From Gammaproteobacteria bacterium 42_54_T18 (GTDB taxonomy: Bacteria > Pseudomonadota > Gammaproteobacteria > Pseudomonadales > Ketobacteraceae), in contig MAAL01000037.1 in NCBI GenBank assembly GCA_002163245.1, positions 40,449-104,448 of the forward strand: DNA of 64,000 nt. The letters are read 5' to 3'. The position numbers and the translations under genes were made by a program. Every line of letters begins with the position of its first letter. The stretch's first letter is position 1. This document shows positions 1-9,544 of the stretch, piece after piece. The notes beneath the pieces were generated by a model. It was not told where the DNA came from and made no database searches. It saw only the letters and a list, made by a program, of their open reading frames with translations.

Positions 1-1
1 C

Positions 2-619
2 ATTCCTAACACGGAACATACTCTATCAAAGTATTGCGTATCATTAGACTATGACAACGGAATTGCTCTCACTACCATTGAGCCAGACTACAAAACCTTT
101 ACCTTTAAAGAGCAAGAGGTAGCTTCAGGATTATCCGGTCTTACAGAAATATTCATGCAACCAATTGATAATTTCGTTGATCTATTTCGTTTCACTGATA
201 ATGAACACTTCGAAATAAGCCCTCTAGAAAACCAGCCGACAGGTGGAACCTTGCGCCCCCTTTTTATTCCCTTTAAGCAAGTAACCCAGCAACGTATCGT
301 ATTTGGCACTCCCAAAGCAAAACTATCTGTCTCTTATGACGAAGACAAATCTATACCACTTTTGTACGTTGGCCTGGGCAAGAGAAAGGCAGGTAAGAGC
401 AGCATTGAACTGGTCAATCGACAGGTTTCTTCATTAACAGGAAATAATGTCAACGATATTGAATTAGCCGCTATTAGCACACGCCTGGAAAAAGGAGACA
501 CGTTAGGTTTGTTGGTATATGGCTACCACGCTCACTACATGTTCAGAAGTCCTTTTTGGCCTACAACTGCACGTATTGAAGGATCAATTGCGGTACCTTT
601 TTTCGAACAACAACCTTAG
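2..619 (+). CDS. hypothetical protein, 5'-truncated by window edge
   Basis: The reading frame is open from base 2 with no stop, so the gene begins before the window. An internal ATG at 155 is unlikely to be the start because coding sequence continues upstream of it. About 205 residues are visible. They are mixed polar and hydrophobic, with no transmembrane run and no motif I recognise, and end in PFFEQQP. The gene lies 51 bp upstream of a FadL-type porin on the same strand, so the two may be cotranscribed. The product might be an envelope protein or esterase-like partner of the porin, but the sequence does not show this. Function unknown. Confidence 0.7.
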   Translation: MPNTEHTLSKYCVSLDYDNGIALTTIEPDYKTFTFKEQEVASGLSGLTEIFMQPIDNFVDLFRFTDNEHFEISPLENQPTGGTLRPLFIPFKQVTQQRIVFGTPKAKLSVSYDEDKSIPLLYVGLGKRKAGKSSIELVNRQVSSLTGNNVNDIELAAISTRLEKGDTLGLLVYGYHAHYMFRSPFWPTTARIEGSIAVPFFEQQP

Positions 620-670
620 AACGACCTTCCTGCTAACACCATAAAAACAATAACATAACAGGTAATTCAC

Positions 671-2278
671 ATGGACAGCGTGAGAACAACGATACGTCTT
701 TTTGTGCTTGTACTATCCCTAAGCAGCATAACTCCGAATGTATACGCTCAACTTGGTCAGAACTTATTAATTGGTAACGCCAAAGCAGTCTCATTAGGAA
801 ATGCCGTAACTGCAGACCCTCCAGGTATCGACTCCATTCACTTTAATCCAGCCGGCCTTACTCGACTTAAAGGGCGGCAAAGACACTTAAAATTCATCGT
901 TGGTGATATATCCGTAGAAGGAGAATTTACCTCCAATGAAGAATATGACGAGCTATTAGCGAAATATAACTTCACGGATCCTATGGCAAATACAAGAAGC
1001 GAAGTCAAAAATTTCGCTCTATATTTACCAGGATCTGGTGTCACAGAGGTTCCCGTAGTTGCCGCCCCCCTTGGAGGTATATCTTACAACCCTCCCGGTA
1101 GCGACATTACATTTGCAACAGCGGCCTATGCCCCCCTTATGTTGGGCTTTACCCGTGAAGAAGATGATACCGGGCGTTTTTACGGAACCAAAATGGGGCT
1201 TTCACGCATTACATTTTTGTCTCCCTCCATCGGCTGGAAGGTCAATGATGAGTTATCGCTTGGAGCTAGCATCGGCCTGTCTTATTTTGGTGTCGGTTTA
1301 AGTTTGGATTATCGCGCGCCCAATATTTTACTAGGTGCACTAAAAGCCGCTACAGACGATGTTTGTTTAGGCGCCGACAACGGCTTTGTATTTGATGGCA
1401 TCCCTATTGATATTTGCGGAGGGGAAATCAGCCCCTTTGAGAGGCTATTCACATTAGAAGTTGAACTTGAGAAAACCGTATCAGCGACATTTAATATCGG
1501 TTTATTGTGGGAACCAACAGAATGGTTCACTTTTGGTTTTGTCTACCAAAGTGAATCTAATGACACCCTGGAAGGAGACATTGCCGTTATTTTGGATCAA
1601 CAAGTTGTTGGTTTATTTCAGGGACTATCAGACTCCAACATTATCCTCGAGCAGGTTGTTAATGCATTGGGGGTCACCGAAAATGGAGGCTTAATTGAAA
1701 CCACCGGAAGCATTAACATTGTCTTGCCTCAGCACATCGCAGCAGGTATCAGTGTTCAACTAACACCAAGATTAAAAATCAATGTAGACTTCAAATGGAC
1801 AGAAACCAGTGTATGGCAGGAATTTAATTTTAAAACAGATGAAAGCATTCCACTATTAGCCGTGCTTCAACCGTTTATCGAAGGTGTTGAGGCAGATGCA
1901 ATTGTCATTCCTCGAGGTTATGAAGATGCGTCAAACTGGGCTTTTGGTATTGAATATCAGTACAGCGATAGTACCGCTTTTCGTGTAGGTTACGAGCCAC
2001 GAAAATCTGGCATCCCCGATGATAAACTCGATTTCACTATCCCCATGGGAGACTTCGACCTATATGGAATTGGGCTAAGTTATCGAATGCCTGACAGTTC
2101 TGTATTAGATATTGCGTTTGCCTATGGAATTAGTGATCAATATATACCCTCCGGCTCAAGTACCAACGGTAATGACAACAGAGGGGATAATTTTGTTTAT
2201 AACCCTTCAGCGGGATTAGATGTCCGTTCAACCATCGAATTCTCTATTTTAGAGATGAGTTACAGTTCCCCGTTCTAA
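671..2278 (+). CDS. OmpP1/FadL-family outer-membrane transporter
   Basis: This encodes a 535-residue outer-membrane beta-barrel of the FadL family, which lets long-chain fatty acids or other hydrophobic molecules through the outer membrane. It has an N-terminal signal peptide (residues 1-26, ending NVYAQ). The family's plug-proximal signature follows: LGNA around residue 38, then a DxxSIHFNPAGL-type segment with the NPAGL core. Many alternating-hydrophobicity strands come after. The C-terminus ends SYSSPF with an aromatic final residue, as barrel proteins do. The length is slightly above the usual 420-500. AGGTAA lies upstream of the ATG. A decayed copy of its 3' end is found at 5031-5116. 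The substrate cannot be read from the sequence. Confidence 0.88.
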   Translation: MDSVRTTIRLFVLVLSLSSITPNVYAQLGQNLLIGNAKAVSLGNAVTADPPGIDSIHFNPAGLTRLKGRQRHLKFIVGDISVEGEFTSNEEYDELLAKYNFTDPMANTRSEVKNFALYLPGSGVTEVPVVAAPLGGISYNPPGSDITFATAAYAPLMLGFTREEDDTGRFYGTKMGLSRITFLSPSIGWKVNDELSLGASIGLSYFGVGLSLDYRAPNILLGALKAATDDVCLGADNGFVFDGIPIDICGGEISPFERLFTLEVELEKTVSATFNIGLLWEPTEWFTFGFVYQSESNDTLEGDIAVILDQQVVGLFQGLSDSNIILEQVVNALGVTENGGLIETTGSINIVLPQHIAAGISVQLTPRLKINVDFKWTETSVWQEFNFKTDESIPLLAVLQPFIEGVEADAIVIPRGYEDASNWAFGIEYQYSDSTAFRVGYEPRKSGIPDDKLDFTIPMGDFDLYGIGLSYRMPDSSVLDIAFAYGISDQYIPSGSSTNGNDNRGDNFVYNPSAGLDVRSTIEFSILEMSYSSPF

Positions 2279-2334
2279 TTAATCGTATTCAAAATATATT
2301 CAGACTGTAATGCTTTTATATTTTTCCCTCTTGA

Positions 2335-2374
2335 GGTACTAGGGATTCGACACCACTGAAAATCTCTTAGTACC
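2335..2374. terminator. possible hairpin between convergent genes
   Basis: The arms GGTACTAGGGATT (2335-2347) and AATCTCTTAGTACC (2361-2374) pair with one bulge. They lie between the convergent ends of the fadL-like gene and the hybrid kinase. No clear T-run follows on either strand, so it is a weak terminator candidate. Confidence 0.3.
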
Positions 2375-2441
2375 CCATTACAGGAACACTGCAAATCACC
2401 TATTGTTTTTGCACCACTCTCTGACGGCTTATTGAATATCA

Positions 2442-4826
2442 TTATCCGTCAACGATCGAGTTCAGGTGTGCCTCAAGCACTAAAAACAATTTTTTAACAT
2501 CCAGGGGTTTTGTAAGATGTCCATTACATCCCGCCTCTAAACTGGCATCGACCTCAGCTTTACCATGCTCAGCGGTTAATACATAAATAGGAAGCTCCTG
2601 CCCTGACGACCGCAGCATTCGCGTTGCTTCCAAACCATCCATAATTGGCATGTTGACATCCATTAAAATAAGATCATAAGGCGTGGCTATTGCCATCTCA
2701 ACAGCTTCCTGACCATCTCCTGCAATAAATACCTTAACCCCAGTTTTTTGAATAACCCGCTGAATCAATACCTGGTTTACTCCATTATCCTCTGCCAATA
2801 GAATGGTACCTTCTAATTTGGGCAGAGATCTAGATTTTATCGTTGAAGTAGTTTTAGCCTTTTGAGTCATACTTGGGGCTGGTGCGCTTAATACGCCTTC
2901 ATCACAAGACACCCATTCACTCCGATTTGGAACGTCGCTACCAATAAAAACCGTGAAACGACTACCGCTACCCACAGTACTTTTCACCTCAATAGCCCCT
3001 CCCATCAGCTCTGTTAACTGTTTAGCAATAGCCAAACCTAACCCAGTTCCACCAAGCGGTCTTGTGATTGATGTATCAGGCTGAGCAAACACTTGAAATA
3101 ATGCCCCACACTCTGCATCAGTGAAACCAATGCCTGTGTCCGACACGGAAAACTGCATCTGCTCACGCACCTCAGACCAAGCGACATCAATCGTTACCCC
3201 GCCTTTCTCGGTAAATATCAACGCGTTAACACAAAGGTTGGTCAATACCTGCTTTAAGCGAATCGGATCGGTTGTCACTTGTCTTGACAAAGGAAAATGG
3301 AAATTAATCTCAAACAAAAGCTGTTGTTCACGAGCTTTCACTCCAAACTCGGCGTACAGATCTCTAAACACATGAAAGAGATTAACCGGTAACTTTTCAA
3401 TATCTAATTTCTTCGCTTCAATTTTAGAAAAATCCAAGATGTCGTTAATCAAATTTAACAAGTCGCGACTACTACCAATTAGCGTTTCAATGGCTTGCTG
3501 CTTTTCCTCGGCACTCATAACTGTGTCTTTTAATAATTCACTATACCCAACAATAGCAGTTAATGGCGTGCGAATTTCATGACTCATCGTAGCTAGAAAT
3601 TTACTTTTCGCGATACTGGCCGCATGTGCGATATCTTTGCTGACCCTTTCACACGCCATCTCACGTTGAATTTTTTCCTTTTCCTTACGCTGTGTAATAT
3701 CAATTAGCGTACCTTCGATATATTTAGGACGGCCACAGCCATCACTGATCAACTGAGCCGAATGATTGGCCCAAACGTCCCTTCCATCCACTCGCTGATA
3801 ATACACCTCTACCAATAAACACCCTGTTTTATTCAGTTGAGAATAATTGGCCGGCGGGTCGGTATAACAACGTGAAACCGCCGTTTTTTCAGATTCCATC
3901 AACGCATCATTGGAGTCAAATCCCAATATTTTGGCCAAGGCAGGGTTCGTAATAGTAAACCGCCCCTTAAGCGTCATTTGGTACATGCCCTCAATCGCAT
4001 TATTAAATACCGAACGGTAGCGATATAAGTTACCCCTCGACTGCTGATTTCTATCCAGCACAGCTTTTTCAGTACGCTTAATTCGATCTGCCAAAGCAAA
4101 AGCGAGCAAGATTGCTTCACTGAGTATACCCAGGGGCATTGAGGCAAGCGTCAAAGGTGTGGAAGGGACTATCCCCAACACAACACCAACAAAAATCAAC
4201 ATACCTATTAAATTAAGAAACCAGGCATAAAAGAAAAAGCGCGCATTTTCGTTACCTCTGCGCATGCTGTAATAAATAAAAGCGATAACTCCTGGCACAA
4301 TAGATATTATAAAAATCGAAACGAAAATGATAGCTGTGTGAAAATCAGCAAAAAAAGTTATAACACCATTGGTGACTACTATTATACTAAGCACCTTAAT
4401 CATGGGGTCTATACGAGGATGATAGTGCGGAGTATTAAGGAAACTACGCATAAAAAGTAATGCAATAAAGAGTGTGTACCAGATATAAAACGGAATATAT
4501 TTTACTTGAAAAACAGTAGTTATTCCGCCAAAAAACATCGAGCAGTGACCTGTCTCTATAAATTCAACGAGAGTAACCCCCCCTAGATATAAGACATAAA
4601 ATAAGTAACTGACATTACGAATGGAAATATATATAAACAGGTTATATATTAAAATTATCAACATACTGCCGTAAAAAACACCATAAATAAAGGCCTCATT
4701 GAGCACCTTCTCAGCAAACCCCGTAGGTGACCATAATGTTATAGGAAATAGCCTCTGGAAGAGACAATTGATTTCTAAGTTGTTGATTTGTGGCTCTCGA
4801 ATCTCAAAATAAGTCAACTCAAACAA
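2442..4826 (-). CDS. 7TM hybrid sensor histidine kinase lacking its periplasmic sensor domain
   Basis: This membrane hybrid kinase has about 794 residues. In order it carries seven hydrophobic helices of the 7TMR-DISM type (about residues 45-255), a PAS domain (about 275-395), a HisKA domain with [11 protein letters not shown] (His near residue 415), an HATPase_c domain with TGLGLAIAKQL, and a C-terminal receiver with LMDVNMP (Asp near 721). Only a short PITLWSPTGFAEK tail of the usual periplasmic 7TMR-DISMED2 domain remains, and no signal peptide is present. The longest frame begins at a TTG at 4826 just after an in-frame TGA, with GGAG about 12 bases upstream. The related kinase at 24541-27357 has the full sensor domain, so this gene looks 5'-deleted. 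It may be non-functional or signal without a ligand domain. Confidence 0.8.
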   Translation of the reverse strand: MFELTYFEIREPQINNLEINCLFQRLFPITLWSPTGFAEKVLNEAFIYGVFYGSMLIILIYNLFIYISIRNVSYLFYVLYLGGVTLVEFIETGHCSMFFGGITTVFQVKYIPFYIWYTLFIALLFMRSFLNTPHYHPRIDPMIKVLSIIVVTNGVITFFADFHTAIIFVSIFIISIVPGVIAFIYYSMRRGNENARFFFYAWFLNLIGMLIFVGVVLGIVPSTPLTLASMPLGILSEAILLAFALADRIKRTEKAVLDRNQQSRGNLYRYRSVFNNAIEGMYQMTLKGRFTITNPALAKILGFDSNDALMESEKTAVSRCYTDPPANYSQLNKTGCLLVEVYYQRVDGRDVWANHSAQLISDGCGRPKYIEGTLIDITQRKEKEKIQREMACERVSKDIAHAASIAKSKFLATMSHEIRTPLTAIVGYSELLKDTVMSAEEKQQAIETLIGSSRDLLNLINDILDFSKIEAKKLDIEKLPVNLFHVFRDLYAEFGVKAREQQLLFEINFHFPLSRQVTTDPIRLKQVLTNLCVNALIFTEKGGVTIDVAWSEVREQMQFSVSDTGIGFTDAECGALFQVFAQPDTSITRPLGGTGLGLAIAKQLTELMGGAIEVKSTVGSGSRFTVFIGSDVPNRSEWVSCDEGVLSAPAPSMTQKAKTTSTIKSRSLPKLEGTILLAEDNGVNQVLIQRVIQKTGVKVFIAGDGQEAVEMAIATPYDLILMDVNMPIMDGLEATRMLRSSGQELPIYVLTAEHGKAEVDASLEAGCNGHLTKPLDVKKLFLVLEAHLNSIVDG

Positions 4827-5030
4827 AATTCAATGACACTCCTCCCCATACCCTAAAGTTTGAAGATGATTGTGCCTTTTGGGGAAGAAAAAGACCTAGT
4901 ACCCCTTATCGGTATTACATCAACGTCTTGAAAACTATTCCTCATTGCCAGACTGCTGAGGATTATGGGGCCTTACTACCAGGGAATATTAACTTAGCGT
5001 TAATGCTACCCATATCTAAAGTCGCGCTTT
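4827..5030. other. non-coding stretch between truncated kinase and fadL remnant
   Basis: I see no supported gene in this stretch. A short open frame on the plus strand runs through it into the fadL remnant, but it starts inside the kinase and its translation matches nothing I know. Together with the next two segments this makes a gap of about 400 bases. It probably holds the junction of a deletion that removed the kinase N-terminus and most of a second porin gene. Confidence 0.4.
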
Positions 5031-5116
5031 GTTTATACCCCCCCCTACTGGTTTAGATGTTCTCTCAACCATCGAGTTCTCTATTTTAGGGGTGAGTTAT
5101 AACTCCCCCGTTCTAA
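5031..5116 (+). pseudogene. 3'-end remnant of a second fadL-like gene
   Basis: These 86 bases align with the last 84 bases of the fadL-like gene (2195-2278). From the shared GATGT onward about 50 of 61 positions agree. Read in the matching frame it gives GLDVLSTIEFSILGVSY, against GLDVRSTIEFSILEMSY in the intact gene. Extra bases near the start of the match and near the end shift the frame, so the old stop is out of frame. Nothing recognisable of the rest of the gene is upstream. It is a relic of a tandem or paralogous porin gene. Confidence 0.75.
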
Positions 5117-5232
5117 CAATTGCATTCGTAGCTTGCCACTCTGTGCCGCAAAAGACTATTCTAAGGGATAACCTTTTCACGGCACTTTTTTATAAAACTT
5201 CATAAAATCAATCATCTACTTAGGGGAAACAC

Positions 5233-6387
5233 ATGTCAGCACGCTGGCCAAGCATTATTGAACAGGCTACCGCCTTGCGTCATGCAATACACCAACAACC
5301 AGAACTGAGCTGGCAAGAAGAAAACACCGCAGCAACCATTCGAGCAGAGCTGGATAAGCTCGACATTCCATGGCGTGTCTGTGCTCGGCTCGGCACTATT
5401 GCAACCCTAGCACCTAATGCCCCAGGTAAACATATCGCCCTTCGAGCAGACATTGATGCATTGCCGATTAAAGAATGTACCGACCTACCCTATAGCTCCA
5501 CAATCGATGGCTGCATGCACGCATGTGGGCATGATGGTCACACCGCAACCTTATGGGCCACCGCAGCCTGGCTCAAAATTCACGAGAAGAAACTAGCAGG
5601 CCCTGTGAGCTTATTATTTCAGCCCGCCGAAGAAGGTGCTCATGGCGCAAAAAAAATGGTTGAAGATGGTGCTTTAAAAGGCGTTGATGAAATCTACGGG
5701 TGGCACAACTGGCCCGCCCTATCCTTCGGCCAAGCGGTATGCCCAGACGGGCCAGTAATGTCGGGTAACGGTACCTTTCATATTGAACTGCATGGTAAAG
5801 GTGGACACGCAAGTCAGCCCGAGGCCTGTCTCGACCCAGTATTAGCCGCCGCGGCAGTAACTCTCAACTTACAGCAAATTGTCAGTCGCCGAATGGCCCC
5901 TCAATCTCCGACCGTCATAAGCGTAACCAGCATTGATGCCGTTAGCTCCCCCACCGTTATCCCCAACACGACAAAAGTGGAAGGCAGTATTCGTCTGACC
6001 GATCCTACGCTAGGAGACCAAATCAGCGCATTAATAACACAAATTGCAACAGATACGGCGAGCAGTTATGGCGTCGAAACAACGGTACTAATTAAGCCCT
6101 GCTATGAAGCAACGATTAATCACGCGGGCCCAGCACAACATTATCGAGAAATTTTAGCCGCTGAACTCGGCGATCAATGGCAAGGGACAAATATCGCCGT
6201 TCCTATTATGGCATCAGAGGATTTTAGTTATTATCTAAACGAAATTCCAGGAGCTTATGCGCTGATAGGCATGGGGCAGGAAGAACAATTTTGCTCCCCC
6301 TGTCACAGTCCAAACTATGAATTTAACGACAAACTGATTCCATCAATGGTTCGTGTTTTCTCGCAAATAGTGGGTATAGAGTGTTAG
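5233..6387 (+). CDS. M20-family metallo-amidohydrolase (hippurate / N-acyl-amino-acid hydrolase type)
   Basis: This 384-residue zinc amidohydrolase belongs to the M20D family (hippurate hydrolase, IAA-amino-acid hydrolase, N-acetyl-diaminopimelate deacetylase relatives). It cleaves an N-acyl group from an amino acid. Metal and catalytic signatures are visible: RADIDALPI, then MHACGHDGHTA with the metal-binding Cys/His, then QPAEEGAHGA with the Glu pair, then the GWHNWP His, and MASEDFSYYL near the C-terminus. The dimerisation domain is the central segment beginning around HIELHGKGGHAS. There is no signal peptide, so it is cytoplasmic. GGGGAA precedes the ATG. Its stop overlaps the convergent neighbour by four bases. 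The true acyl-amino-acid substrate is not evident. Confidence 0.88.
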   Translation: MSARWPSIIEQATALRHAIHQQPELSWQEENTAATIRAELDKLDIPWRVCARLGTIATLAPNAPGKHIALRADIDALPIKECTDLPYSSTIDGCMHACGHDGHTATLWATAAWLKIHEKKLAGPVSLLFQPAEEGAHGAKKMVEDGALKGVDEIYGWHNWPALSFGQAVCPDGPVMSGNGTFHIELHGKGGHASQPEACLDPVLAAAAVTLNLQQIVSRRMAPQSPTVISVTSIDAVSSPTVIPNTTKVEGSIRLTDPTLGDQISALITQIATDTASSYGVETTVLIKPCYEATINHAGPAQHYREILAAELGDQWQGTNIAVPIMASEDFSYYLNEIPGAYALIGMGQEEQFCSPCHSPNYEFNDKLIPSMVRVFSQIVGIEC

Positions 6388-7082
6388 ATCATTGCCTCAA
6401 TCATCGCGTCCACATCGACTTCATCTTCCAATTTTTCTTCAACCTCTGTGATTTTCTCAAACACAATCACATCACCATCAAGGCCAAGGGTTGATGCGTT
6501 TTCCAATAAAGCAGGATTGATCACCATTTCAGCCTGGCGATGAATCCATGCAGGAAGTTTTTTGTACTGCTCTCTAACAAGGCTCTCTAATTTAGATACT
6601 TGTTTAGGGCTTTCAGATGCCGCACTTACAACAAAATCATCCGCGTCCAATATATGACGACAAAGAGCATGCATTTTGTCGTCCGCTGCTTGGTTCACAA
6701 TAATTTTATTGCCTTTTGAGAGCATCTTGTTGATGTAGTAAAAACAGACAAGCGTCTCATCATAGGTATAACCTGGGTTGATAATTGCCAAGTCAAACCG
6801 GTGTTCTTGAAAATAAAAATCTGGTAATACCTGATCTGCTGATTGCGGAACGATATCAGCCCATTCATCAAGCCCATCATTATTGAGTTGCTCTAACACT
6901 GAGCTGTCACTATCACTAACAACCAATGTAAATTGAGGTTCTTCTAAACTACCTAGAGCATCAACTAACGCTTTACTGCTTTTATAACACCCAGCACCTA
7001 TTTGTAATATGGATTGAGGTGCTGCTACCTTGGTGGTTTTACGAACAAGTTCTAATGCTGACTCAGTTATTTGATGGGCCAT
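6384..7082 (-). CDS. SAM-methyltransferase-like protein
   Basis: The product is about 232 residues with a Rossmann-like order of segments. ILQIGAG resembles methyltransferase motif I, LVVSDSD could be the acidic end of strand beta-2, and FDLAIINPGYTYDETL resembles the post-motif region of O-methyltransferases. The C-terminus is acidic (KLEDEVDVDAMIEAMI). I chose the ATG at 7082 because GGAAG lies five bases upstream. A further in-frame start at 7121 lacks such a site. It converges on and overlaps the M20 gene. It lies 82 bases downstream of, and on the same strand as, the alpha/beta-hydrolase. I do not know its substrate, and the assignment rests on fold-like motifs only. Confidence 0.55.
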   Translation of the reverse strand: MAHQITESALELVRKTTKVAAPQSILQIGAGCYKSSKALVDALGSLEEPQFTLVVSDSDSSVLEQLNNDGLDEWADIVPQSADQVLPDFYFQEHRFDLAIINPGYTYDETLVCFYYINKMLSKGNKIIVNQAADDKMHALCRHILDADDFVVSAASESPKQVSKLESLVREQYKKLPAWIHRQAEMVINPALLENASTLGLDGDVIVFEKITEVEEKLEDEVDVDAMIEAMI

Positions 7083-7164
7083 TGGGCTTCCTTTCAAGCG
7101 ATGAAGAGATAAGTTCCACAATAGGGACTATCTACAAAAACGGAGAGTGTATCCTTGCTACCAA

Positions 7165-8031
7165 TTAGCTTCCACGAGTTTTCAAAAAATTTAAATAGAT
7201 CTCAGCTAATTGATCTGGCTTTTCTGTCAAACTACGCTGTCCACAACGTTCTATGGTCACAAGTGTACAATTTGGTATCAGCGCGTCCAATTCACAAACC
7301 CACGCCCTACTACTCAAAACATCATGATCGGCGTCGACTAACAAAGTTTCTTGCCTTAGCTCTCTTAACTGAGCCATTAACAATGGCAGTGAATCCACCG
7401 CTTTATCAATTAAAGGCACAATTTCTCCTCTATTCACTGCGTCCATGATTTTTTTCATATAAAAACGCTTAACAATTTCGGGAAATTGAGGGGGGTCATA
7501 AAAAAGACTATTGAGATGGGCTTCCGCTTGTTCCACAGTATCAAAGCCAGCTTTCACTCTTTCCCAAGCGACATTCTCCCCTTTTCTAACGGCCTCCATA
7601 TCTGGCGGATTAAACCACGCCAATGTTTTCACGCTATCACTCAATGCATGCGCTAAATATGATGCCGCTCCCCCGCCCGATCCATGGCCAACAATATGAA
7701 ACTCTCTCTCGCCAATTGCCCCCATAAACGCCGTTATCCAATTCGCTATGTTACGCTTGGTATGCTCAGTTTCGGGTATATCTAACCGAAGTGAAAATAC
7801 AGGAACGTCAGGGCTAACAACACGGTAGTGCTTTGCAAGTGAAGCCATAAATGCCCGCCACTGTACCTTCGAGCTACCAAGCCCATGCAAACACAAAACA
7901 ACCTCGCCGGAACCCGCGTCAAGATACTTCCATTCCATCCCTTGAAACGAACAAGATTTTTCTTTAACACCACCCAAATAAGCTGATACATGCCTAGACA
8001 GCAATTCAAATGATTTCGTATTCCATGCCAT
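7165..8031 (-). CDS. alpha/beta-hydrolase-fold protein with degenerate catalytic triad
   Basis: This 288-residue protein has a clear alpha/beta-hydrolase fold: CLHGLGSSKVQWR oxyanion-hole segment, the FHIVGHGSGGG nucleophile elbow, a DADHDV acid region, and a C-terminal CGQRSLTEKP block. In the active paralogue at 36047-36946 the elbow reads VAHSSA and the last block CGHASF. Here the nucleophile serine position of the GHS elbow is Gly and the catalytic His is Gln (codon CAG). It is therefore probably a non-catalytic or altered-function relative, unless the adjacent Ser in GHGSG substitutes. No signal peptide. Weak ribosome site. Confidence 0.8.
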   Translation of the reverse strand: MAWNTKSFELLSRHVSAYLGGVKEKSCSFQGMEWKYLDAGSGEVVLCLHGLGSSKVQWRAFMASLAKHYRVVSPDVPVFSLRLDIPETEHTKRNIANWITAFMGAIGEREFHIVGHGSGGGAASYLAHALSDSVKTLAWFNPPDMEAVRKGENVAWERVKAGFDTVEQAEAHLNSLFYDPPQFPEIVKRFYMKKIMDAVNRGEIVPLIDKAVDSLPLLMAQLRELRQETLLVDADHDVLSSRAWVCELDALIPNCTLVTIERCGQRSLTEKPDQLAEIYLNFLKTRGS

Positions 8032-8360
8032 ATTTTCAGCAACGCCTATAAAGAATGTTCAACTGGTGATATGACAACAACCTTGACGTAGCAATTTGAT
8101 GCCCACAATAAAAATGCCATTTTACCTGCTTATCAAATAACCCGCCACATTTTCAATCACTGACAAATCCACCCCAAATGTCAACGCACCCTTTACTCTT
8201 ATAACAATATGTTACTACCCTCAAATGCAATTCAATTGCGAGTCATAAGAGTTTTTGTGATAAAATCGTGCGCCTATAGCTTAGCTACCTGTAAAGCCAC
8301 CTCAAATGCAATATTTTCAATAGCTTAGCGTTCAAATTCATTGAGCAAGGTTCTTACCTG
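8032..8360. other. 329-base intergenic region upstream of rnfA
   Basis: This divergent gap lies between the alpha/beta-hydrolase and the rnf operon. I see no open frame with gene-like character and no tRNA. It should hold the rnf promoter (candidate listed separately) and that of the minus-strand gene. Confidence 0.5.
8236..8266 (+). promoter_or_regulatory. candidate extended -10 promoter for the rnf operon
   Basis: TGATAAAAT at 8258-8266 fits an extended -10 element. TTGCGA at 8236-8241 is a possible -35 with a long 19-base spacer. It lies about 95 bases before rnfA. This is pattern matching only. Confidence 0.3.
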
Positions 8361-8945
8361 ATGTCTGAATTTCTGATTATTCTCGTCAGTACGATTTTGG
8401 TAAATAACTTCGTACTGGTACAGTTTCTAGGGCTTTGCCCCTTTATGGGGGTTTCCAACAAGTTGGAAACGGCCATGGGCATGTCGCTAGCGACCACTTT
8501 TGTGCTAACCCTATCCTCAGCGCTCAGTTACTTGACCTTCGCCTATATTCTTGAGCCTCTTGGTGTTGAATACCTTCGAACTATCTCTTTTATTCTTGTT
8601 ATTGCTGTGACGGTGCAATTCACAGAGATGGTCGTTAAAAAGTCCAGCCCTCTTCTATATCGGTTGCTTGGTGTGTTTCTACCCTTGATAACCAGTAACT
8701 GCGCAGTGCTTGGTGTTGCACTGTTAGCAGTTAAGAAAGGTACTGACAGCTTTATCGAAGCCTTATTGTACGGCTTTGGTGCTGCAGTTGGCTTTTCCCT
8801 AGTATTGATATTGTTCGCAGCCATGCGTGAACGCATTGCAGTAGCCGATGTTCCCGAGCCATTTAAAGGCCCTTCCATCGGCATGATCACAGCTGGATTG
8901 ATGTCCTTAGCTTTTATGGGCTTTTCCGGCCTTATTAAATTGTAG
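8361..8945 (+). CDS. rnfA: Rnf electron transport complex subunit A
   Basis: RnfA/RsxA is an integral membrane subunit of the Rnf complex, which couples electron transfer between ferredoxin and NAD to cation transport. In enterobacteria the homologous Rsx complex keeps SoxR reduced. The 194-residue protein has six hydrophobic helices and the family signatures [18 protein letters not shown] near the N-terminus and [16 protein letters not shown] in the middle. The conserved Cys residues in these two segments bind the shared membrane iron-sulfur centre with RnfE. Length is typical. It is the first gene of the tightly packed rnfABCDGE-nth operon. Confidence 0.97.
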   Translation: MSEFLIILVSTILVNNFVLVQFLGLCPFMGVSNKLETAMGMSLATTFVLTLSSALSYLTFAYILEPLGVEYLRTISFILVIAVTVQFTEMVVKKSSPLLYRLLGVFLPLITSNCAVLGVALLAVKKGTDSFIEALLYGFGAAVGFSLVLILFAAMRERIAVADVPEPFKGPSIGMITAGLMSLAFMGFSGLIKL

Positions 8946-8953
8946 TTATAATT

Positions 8954-9544
8954 ATGTCTGAAGATTTAAGCGCTATTTTTTCACTCGTCAGTATGGCGAT
9001 CCTGTTTGGTTCACTATTAGGTTATGCGGCAATTAAATTCGCCACAGAAGATGACCCTTTAGCTGATCAAGTTGATGCTCTGCTCCCCCAAACACAATGT
9101 GGGCAATGTGGACACCCCGGCTGCCGCCCTTATGCAGAAGCAGTGGCAAACGATGAGGATGAAATTAACAAATGTGTCCCTGGTGGCGAAGATACCATTC
9201 ATGCGATGGCTGATCTGCTAGGTAAAGATTTCATTCCCTTGGATGCAGACGAAAGTGACGTTATCGACACACCCGTTGTTGCGTATATACGCGAAGATGA
9301 ATGTATCGGCTGCACCAAGTGTATTCAAGCCTGCCCCATGGACGCCATTTTAGGCGCAGCGAAGCAAATGCACACCGTCATCGTTGATGAATGCACTGGT
9401 TGCGACTTATGTGTCGAGCCCTGTCCCGTGGACTGTATTGATATTATCCCGGAAAAACAAACACAACAAACATGGGTATGGACCCAACCCAATGGCCCTG
9501 GTGCTAGCCCTGGTGAAATGATCCCTGTGAGGAATATTGCATGA
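8954..9544 (+). CDS. rnfB: Rnf electron transport complex subunit B
   Basis: RnfB is the iron-sulfur subunit that accepts or donates ferredoxin electrons at the cytoplasmic face. The 196-residue protein has an N-terminal membrane anchor (residues 8-26). Next comes the Fe-S domain with CGQCGHPGC and a downstream Cys in NKCVPGG. Two 4Fe-4S ferredoxin motifs follow: [12 protein letters not shown] and [12 protein letters not shown]. All expected cysteines are present. It starts eight bases after rnfA and its stop overlaps the rnfC start in an ATGA. Confidence 0.97.
   Translation: MSEDLSAIFSLVSMAILFGSLLGYAAIKFATEDDPLADQVDALLPQTQCGQCGHPGCRPYAEAVANDEDEINKCVPGGEDTIHAMADLLGKDFIPLDADESDVIDTPVVAYIREDECIGCTKCIQACPMDAILGAAKQMHTVIVDECTGCDLCVEPCPVDCIDIIPEKQTQQTWVWTQPNGPGASPGEMIPVRNIA

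Noticed and set aside
4790..5056. Plus-strand open frame over the kinase 5' end
   Set aside because: It overlaps the kinase gene, matches no family and runs into the decayed fadL remnant, so it is chance.
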